Shown here: positions 58,053-64,000 of the stretch, one piece after another
Position numbering within the stretch: position 1 is the stretch's first letter
How the letters are laid out: each line of letters starts with the position of its first letter
Origin: Tetragonia tetragonoides
Taxonomy: Eukaryota > Streptophyta > Magnoliopsida > Caryophyllales > Aizoaceae
DNA: 64,000 nucleotides
Assembly: GCA_038025085.1 (NCBI GenBank)
Contig: CM076153.1
Location: 4,154,001-4,218,000, forward strand
Direction: 5' to 3'
The notes under the pieces: model-generated
Database searches by the model: none
Told to the model about the DNA's origin: nothing
Seen by the model: only the letters and a program-made list of their open reading frames with translations
Program-made: the position numbers and the translations under genes

Positions 58053-58251
58053 GTATCTAACATGATTTGTGTTTTGATTTAATTAAAGTACTCAAGTATG
58101 ATACTCCATAATCTAGTATTATGCAAGTTTTGTAACTGGCTACGACTTACATATAAGAATTAGGATACGTATAGTGTTGATTATACGGAAGTGTGAGTAC
58201 TAAATTGTTGCAACATCACTAGCATCTATTATACATATAGGAAATTGAAAC

Positions 58252-59641
58252 ATGGTGATGTCTCAAACACTCCTAATAAATTTCCTCCTTTTCCTGATGA
58301 TGCTCCTTTTTTTCAATTCAATTGCCTCCAATAAAACCAATAATGGATTCAGCCTAAAAATGATACCAAGAAATAGCCCTGAATCTCCTTTCTATGTTGG
58401 AGGTCTCAATGAAACAGAATTGTTTCATGAGCTAATTGAGCTTTCGGATGAAATGGTAAGTCTTTTACAATCACAAATTTTGAATGAAAATGTATCGCTA
58501 ATGAGCCCTAAAAACATAATATTTCAAGTGTATTTTCGACGCTACATGTACACGGTAACGATTCAGATCGGTTTTAATCCTTATAAAAGAACATTCATGT
58601 TAGTCATCGATACGGGTAGTGATCTGACATGGATACAATGTCTTCCATGCTTGAAGTGCTTTGAACAATCTGTACCCTTCTATGACCCCAAGCAGTCGAC
58701 TAGTTACAAAAAAGTACCATGTGACCACCCTGCATGTTCCCCGCCTTACAAATGTATAGATGGATATTGTGTATATCATGTTGCGTATCTCCAAAGTACA
58801 ATAGGGGCTGGACCTGAAACAAAAGGTGTTTTATCATTCGAGCACTTGTGGTTTTCACGTTATCACCCTAGCTTATTAGCCAAGAATGATTTTATCTTTG
58901 GATGTTCCCATGATAGTTCTGGATTTCAATTTGATCTAGCAAATTATAATGCTGGGGGAATATTAGGATTGGGTACGGGTGCTAAGTCTTTGTCTACCCA
59001 GTTTTTAGATCAAATAGGTCGTTTTTCATATTGTCTGATAAGCAACAGGGATCATGTGTCAAGGGGTGCCAGTAGCACGTTAAGGTTTGGGGAAGATATT
59101 ACAATTCATGAGAGGACTCTAAGTCGTACTCCATTTATTCCTCACCCAAAAAATAACTATTAATTACATAAACTTGTTAGACATTACTGTTGCTGGTCAA
59201 CGTATGAACTTTCCCCCTAATACATTTGTGATCAAACAAGATGGTAGTGGGGGTTGTATTATTGACTCCGGTGCATATATAACCAATATGATTATGGACG
59301 CCTATGTTCATCTAAGGAAAGTGTTTATCGAATATTATGCAAGTTTAAATCGGATTAGAATTCCTGATCCGGGAGGTCTTGAATTATGCTATCGGCACAA
59401 ATATGCATTCCAAGGTTATGCATCTATGACATATCATTTTCAAGGTGCTGACTTTTTTGTTCATCCAAATTACTTGCATTTCTTCAATGAGGAGGATAGA
59501 TACTTTTGTGTGGGATTGAAGCCAGCAAACTCGGTAACACTATTAGGAGCACTTCATTAGCAAAACACTCGAATCATCTACGACCGTTGTAAAGGAGAAC
59601 TTCAATTCTTTCCAGCAAATTGTGCTCAAGATCAAAAATAA
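58252..59641 (+). pseudogene. Broken nepenthesin/CDR1-type aspartic protease
   Basis: A1B-family secreted aspartic protease, intronless as usual for the CDR1-like group. The N-terminus has a hydrophobic signal (residues about 4-26) and a prosegment with SLKMIPRNSPESPFY. The first catalytic motif, VIDTGSDLTWIQC, has its Asp at residue 120, followed by the Cys-rich nepenthesin insert (LPCLKCFEQSVPFYDP to CIDGYCVYHVAY). The frame ends at 59163 (PHPKNNY). It continues from about 59165 in another frame with INLLDITVAGQRM, the second catalytic IIDSGA and YFCVGLKPANSVTLLGALH. One extra A near 59159-59165 would explain the shift. A TAG at 59558 then stands where the family has Gln in LGAxHQQN, and the usual end (QNTRIIYD, LQFFPANC) follows to 59641. 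Two independent lesions make a functional full-length enzyme unlikely. Confidence 0.85.
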
Positions 59642-59798
59642 AAGTGATTTTTTGATAAGAGTACAATTTTGGCCGATCTTGCGTGCGTATTCTATTTGTT
59701 AAATATGGTGGTATGAATACAAATTTGTATGCTAATGAGTAGTTATAAACAACAAACAAATAAAAATAAAATGAGTAGTTATTATTATGTATTTTCTT

Positions 59799-59995
59799 TT
59801 TTTTTTGGTTTACGATCAAGGGTATTCACCGTCGACCACAGTGACTATTTCTCCATGCTGGCTTGTAGGCACCTCAAATGGTGGGACAGTTGGCCAAGAA
59901 ATTTAAAGCTGCTCCATGCCCAAGGCGAGATTCGAACCCTCGACATTGGCTAAAAATGGATGAGTCCCTACCACTCAACCACACCTTCTTGGTTT
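59799..59995 (-). mobile_element. tRNA-derived SINE, copy 2
   Basis: On the minus strand it starts GTGGTTGAGTGGTAGGGAC (box A) and has box B GGTTCGAATCTC. The 3' end GATCGTAAACC runs into poly(A). A perfect 17-base target duplication TTATTATGTATTTTCTT lies at 59782-59798 and 59996-60012. Same family as the SINE at 56446-56636. The intact duplication implies recent insertion just downstream of the protease pseudogene. Confidence 0.88.
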
Positions 59996-60249
59996 TTATT
60001 ATGTATTTTCTTACTTTATACGGAGTACATTACTATCTTTCAATTGTTGATGTGAGACTTTGAGCACTAATGGGTGTCACATGTGAAATCTAAAATTTTA
60101 AATCATATAAATTTTGTGGACAACTAAAATAAGAAGAATCAAATCTAAAATTTAATGCACTCAATATCTTATAATCACAAGAAAAAGACTGATTTTTTAG
60201 GCAAAATTAGTTTATTTTTTTGCTCGGTTTGGTAAAATTATTATAATCA

Positions 60250-60264
60250 AATTATTATTATTAC

Positions 60265-60301
<37 letters not shown>

Positions 60302-60302
60302 T
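60250..60302. repeat. ATT trinucleotide microsatellite
   Basis: About 17 ATT/TTA units with one CTA interruption. Confidence 0.9.
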
Positions 60303-61479
60303 TATAGCATGATGAAAAAGGTAGTGATATAAAACGACATACCATCTACTACTACGGACAACTAGTATTTGATGTGGATACCAAAAAAGAAAAAAACCCC
60401 TCTAGTTAGACTCTGTTCTTATTCTGACCACGGATACATGATGAACCGGACAATGAAAACAAAAACCGGGTTATTGAGGTGAAAAATGAAAATTGAGTTA
60501 TTTCTCACTTATTTGGGTCCAAACCGCCAACGCAAGGATTTGCAAACTACTCGCTAGGCTACCCTACCACCACTACCAGTCCACCACACCATCATCTAAT
60601 ACGAATACTACAACCCAGGTTCGAATTTTTATGATTCTACAATTACTAAATTTGATTAAAATTTTTTGTTGAGTTTATCCCATCAAAAATTTTAAACTTT
60701 ATAAGCTTTGTTATTGATTTGATCGATTGAACTGCTAAGTGCCGACCTATTGCTATAATGTTTGGCTTTTTTTTCTTTAAAATTATGTTTATGAGGATTA
60801 TGAGGGTACTAGAAGGGAAGGAACCCTCTTTTCCATGATAATTGCATTATCAATTTGTCAGGAAAAGTAATTATTACAGAGAATTTAGTGGAATGTAAAA
60901 CTATTGCAAATAAATCTTGTGGGTTTTGCCTGGAATTTGATTGTGGTTTACTGGGTCTGTGCTTTTTGTGTATTTCTCAGTATATAGTTGTTGGTGGTTG
61001 AGTGAAACAGCCTCTCTGGACTCTGTTTGTCCAGGTTAATTAGCTTACATGCTGGGTTGTTTCTGTTGTTGTTATTATTATTTATATATTTTTTTTGATA
61101 GTGAGTTATTGAAGTTTTAGTTGAGTGGAGTTATATGTTGAAGAGGGGAATGTATCAAGATCCATATTAGCGGTTGATTGAGGTGATGTGCTAATTAAGG
61201 GCCATTTAGTCTGGAGATTGTCAATGAGAACCTTAGGTGATTGATGTCAGAGTTTTGTTGATTGTTGTTTTTTTAAATTGTAATACTTTGATAAATAATC
61301 ACAGGCTAATAATCTAAGATAAAAGTAAGAATAAGTAGCTAAGAGTTGTTAACAGTAAACAATACTCTATCTATGTATTTTTGTACTATCCTTCATGCTT
61401 TATGGATAACACTGTTGAGCAAAATTTGTTTGTTAACATAGTTTGTTTTTGTTGGGACTCTCTTGCTTTAGCAATTATC
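60303..61479. other. Spacer with no recognisable gene
   Basis: AT-rich, T-rich in the second half, probably holding the old promoter and leader of the F-box pseudogene. No open frame has family features. Confidence 0.4.
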
Positions 61480-63653
61480 ATGTCAAGCAAACTGGGTTTT
61501 GCTCATGAACAAAAAGAAGATAGGATAAGCTGTTTCCCGGATGAAATTGTTTGTCATATTCTGTCCTTCCTTCCCTCATGTGATGCTGTGAGAGCTAGAG
61601 TTCTGTCTACTAGATGGAGAAAACTCTGGGTTTCAGTTGCCAAACTGGATATTGATGACAACTTCTTGTCAAGAATTCGTGATAAAAACAAGCGTAAGCA
61701 GCAGGAAATAGAGAAGGGTTTTAACAATTTTGTGATGAAGATCTTCTAAAAGGGATCGCTGCCGTAAAGTCTTTATCATTGTCCAGCCATTCTATCATTG
61801 TAAGATTCTCTACTTCTCTTTGTAGTGCGTCATTTTTTAACAAGCAATCTTCCATTATGTGTGGAGTTTTGCTTGGACATGTGCCTTCTCTGTTTTTTTC
61901 CCCTAGGATTTAAGTTTTTTAAAATTCACTGAATTGATCATTTTTTCAACTTGGGTTTTGTGAATTTGTATTTTCCCCAAGCCAATATTTTGCTAAACTT
62001 ATTAATATGAATTTCTTTTTTCAGTCTCTCAACAATGCCATTCATTATGAAATGCCTACGTTCAATAACTTGAAGAAGCTTGAGTTGGATGTTGCTGGTG
62101 ATTTTGGTTGCCAATCCTTGGTGCGGTTTCTTCCTAGCGCTCCTAATCTAGAAGTCCTCATTCTTATTGACAAGGTTAGTTGATGGAACAAGACAGCTTT
62201 AGAGTTTAGATATAGTGAGCTTTTCATTCTCACTTAAATATACAAAGTGATCTTTGATAAAGGAGCTGTTCCAAGTGTGAGAAGAAGCAGGCTAATGAAT
62301 GTTCTTTCAATTGAGGGTTTCATTGATTTGCAACTCTACAATTGTAGAGATAAGGCTAGATACATTTGATTCTTCCAAGATTGACCCTGTTACAGTGGGA
62401 TCCTTGCGCATCGGGGGGCCTCCTATGTCCGGCCCTAGGGGTGTCCCGTGCCATATGGTGCAAAAATATAAACCTTCGTTTCGGGGCCTCTCGGAAGCCC
62501 GAAAAACGTGGATTTATAGCCTTCATTCTCGGCTTCCCGGGCCAGATTGTCGTGTTTGCCCAAACTTCTCCAAGGGGTCTATCATGACCCTAGAGGACCC
62601 TCGGTGCCCCATGAGGGTCATCCGGATCACCGAACTTTGATATCACCCATGCCTTCGGTGTTCAAGCTCTTACACCAGTGTTCCGTAAAACGCCCTTCCA
62701 AGCCTATCAGGGACCGTATAAGCGACCCCGGGGGACTTCCATGTCCCCTAGAGATGTCCCGTGCCATGTGGTGAGAAAATATCCACCTTTGTTTGGGGAC
62801 CTCTTGGAGCCAAAAAAATGTGGATTATAGCCTTCATTTTCGACTTCCCGGGGCCAGATTGTCGTTTTTGCCCAAACTTCTCCAGGGGGCTTATCATGAC
62901 CCTAGAGGACCCTCGGTGCCCTGGGAGGGTCATTAGGATCCCTGAACATCGATATCACCCATGCCTTTGGTGTTCGGGCCTTTACATTGGTGTTCCGTAA
63001 AAATGCCATTACAAGCCTATTAGGGACCCAATAACGGACCCCAAGTGCCTCCAATGTCCCCTAAGGGTGTCATTTGCGATGTGGTGCGAAAATATCCACC
63101 TTCGTTCCGGGGACTCCTAGGAGCCAAAAAAACGTGGATTATAGCCTACGCTTTTGGCTTGCCGGGGTCCAGGTGTCATTTTTGCACAAACTTCTCCGGG
63201 GGGTCTATAACTTCGATATCACCCATGCTTTAGGGGTTCAAGCTCTTACACCAGTGTCCCGTATCGCTAAGTTTAAAGTTTCTGACTTATAATGCTGAAC
63301 ACAGTAACACACTCACATCTCATGTTTGCGTTATTTATTTATTCTTATCAGGGTGATGTTGATGTCAATGTTGAAGAAGACTGGGAGCCACCTTGAATGT
63401 CCCAGATTGTGTGTTGTTACACCTTAAAGAAATTAAAGTAAAAGGCCTTCAGGAGGACTTTGATTTTGAGTTTGAAGCTGTTGAATATCTGCTGAAACAT
63501 TCCAAAGTTCTGAATAAGTTGACAGTTGAATGTGGGTTCCGTGAAGGTACCGAACAGCTAGCAGATGCTAATGCTTTCTGTGAGAAACTAATGAAGGTTC
63601 CGAGGGGCTCACTGAACTGTGATGTTACTTTGGTTTCTAAAAGTTGCAAGTGA
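61480..63653 (+). pseudogene. Decayed F-box/FBD-type gene
   Basis: Remains of an F-box/LRR/FBD gene, a large rapidly turning-over plant family of SCF substrate adaptors. From the ATG at 61480 an F-box is clear (DRISCFPDEIVCHILSFLPS then RARVLSTRWRKLWVSV, about residues 14-52). The frame stops at 61749 in MKIF, while the expected continuation DLLKGIAAVKSLSLSSHS is in a neighbouring frame. Exon 2 (62025-62174) encodes MPTFNNLKKLELDV and FLPSAPNLEVLILIDK. Exon 3 (63352-63653) encodes the FBD part (DVNVEEDWEPP, a frame break with TGA at 63394, then NVPDCVLLHLKEIKVKG to LVSKSCK). Most leucine-rich repeats are missing. The second intron contains an inverted copy of the 311-bp array. Confidence 0.8.
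62412..63262 (-). repeat. 311-bp tandem array 3, inverted, in the F-box pseudogene
   Basis: About 2.8 units in the opposite orientation to arrays 1 and 2: TTCGATATCACCCATGC, AAAATATCCACCTTCGTT and TTTGCCCAAACTTCTCC recur near 62632, 62947 and 63209. The units do not show the A/B alternation: they mix A-like (GACTTCCCGGGGCC) and B-like (GCCCAAA) features and add AGATTGTCGT. It could be an older or separate subfamily. It fills most of the intron at 62175-63351. Confidence 0.88.
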
Positions 63654-64000
63654 CTTGGTTTCCAGATTTCTTTTACAAATATCATCACATCCTCAGGATT
63701 ACTACTTATTTATCTTGTATGACTAACCAAGTGACTTGGTTTCCAGATAGATGATATTTGAATGAGCATGTTGGTTTAGTACTTCCTTCAGATATCAATA
63801 TATTTTGTATAGGAATTGATCCTCTGCTACAGGATTGACATTATATGCAACAGGAGCACCTGAACATATCAGAGAGTATGTTTGGTAATAATGAAGTTGG
63901 GTGCAAAAACTACTTTGCTGTACAACCACCATGAATTTTACTGACATATTGAGAGGATTTAGCAACAAAACTAATTCAACTACTAGTTAACTGCACTACA
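63654..64000. other. Downstream of the F-box pseudogene
   Basis: AT-rich sequence with GTGACTTGGTTTCCAGAT repeated at 63650 and 63731. No gene is seen before the window ends. Confidence 0.4.

Noticed and set aside
59929..59985. A functional tRNA gene suggested by GGTTCGAATC (minus strand)
   Set aside because: No cloverleaf can be drawn, and the motif lies in a SINE with target duplication and poly(A).
1..64000. CRISPR arrays, bacterial operons or prophage
   Set aside because: Introns, plant gene families and plant transposons throughout; no spacer-type repeat arrays or prokaryotic gene arrangement.

Overview
This is a stretch of a land-plant nuclear genome, almost certainly a eudicot. It is AT-rich and gene-sparse, with GT-AG introns up to about 3 kb and many microsatellites, MITEs, SINEs and LINE fragments. 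Three deeply conserved single-copy plant genes can be reconstructed exon by exon: exocyst subunit SEC10, APC/C subunit APC10 and AP-5 subunit zeta. Species cannot be fixed by eye. A Caryophyllales (Amaranthaceae-like) source is only a guess.

Layout. 0-2.4 kb: ATT microsatellite, a CTGGAA-type minisatellite and unannotated flank. 2.4-17.8 kb (+): SEC10, 24 coding exons, 830 codons. One intron carries a LINE remnant and another a satellite-like array. 17.9-22.8 kb: an inverted pair of intronless, divergent NAC-domain genes; the minus copy has lost its tail through a frameshift. 23.2-25.6 kb (-): APC10. 26.0-29.7 kb: an approximately 311-bp tandem array organised as alternating A/B units. 30.5-31.6 and 40.2-41.1 kb (-): two VUP1-like paralogues with different intron number, separated by about 8.6 kb without a recognisable gene. 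42-47.4 kb: mostly non-coding, with a foldback element and one possible exon of an unknown gene. 47.5-55.7 kb (-): AP5Z1, 16 exons, 572 residues. 56.2-58.1 kb: a cluster of hAT-type elements (one nested in another) and a SINE. 58.3-59.6 kb: a broken nepenthesin-type aspartic protease, then another SINE of the same family. 61.5-63.7 kb: a decayed F-box/FBD gene whose intron contains a third, inverted copy of the 311-bp array.

The genes do not form a pathway: SEC10 acts in exocytosis, AP5Z1 in late-endosomal sorting, APC10 in cell-cycle proteolysis, and the VUP and NAC genes are likely regulators. The most unusual content is the repeat fraction. One 311-bp family occupies three separate places in 51 kb, two of them in introns and two sharing the same right flank. 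There is also a series of minute poly(A)-tailed insertions flanked by target-site duplications, resembling the last few bases of a LINE.
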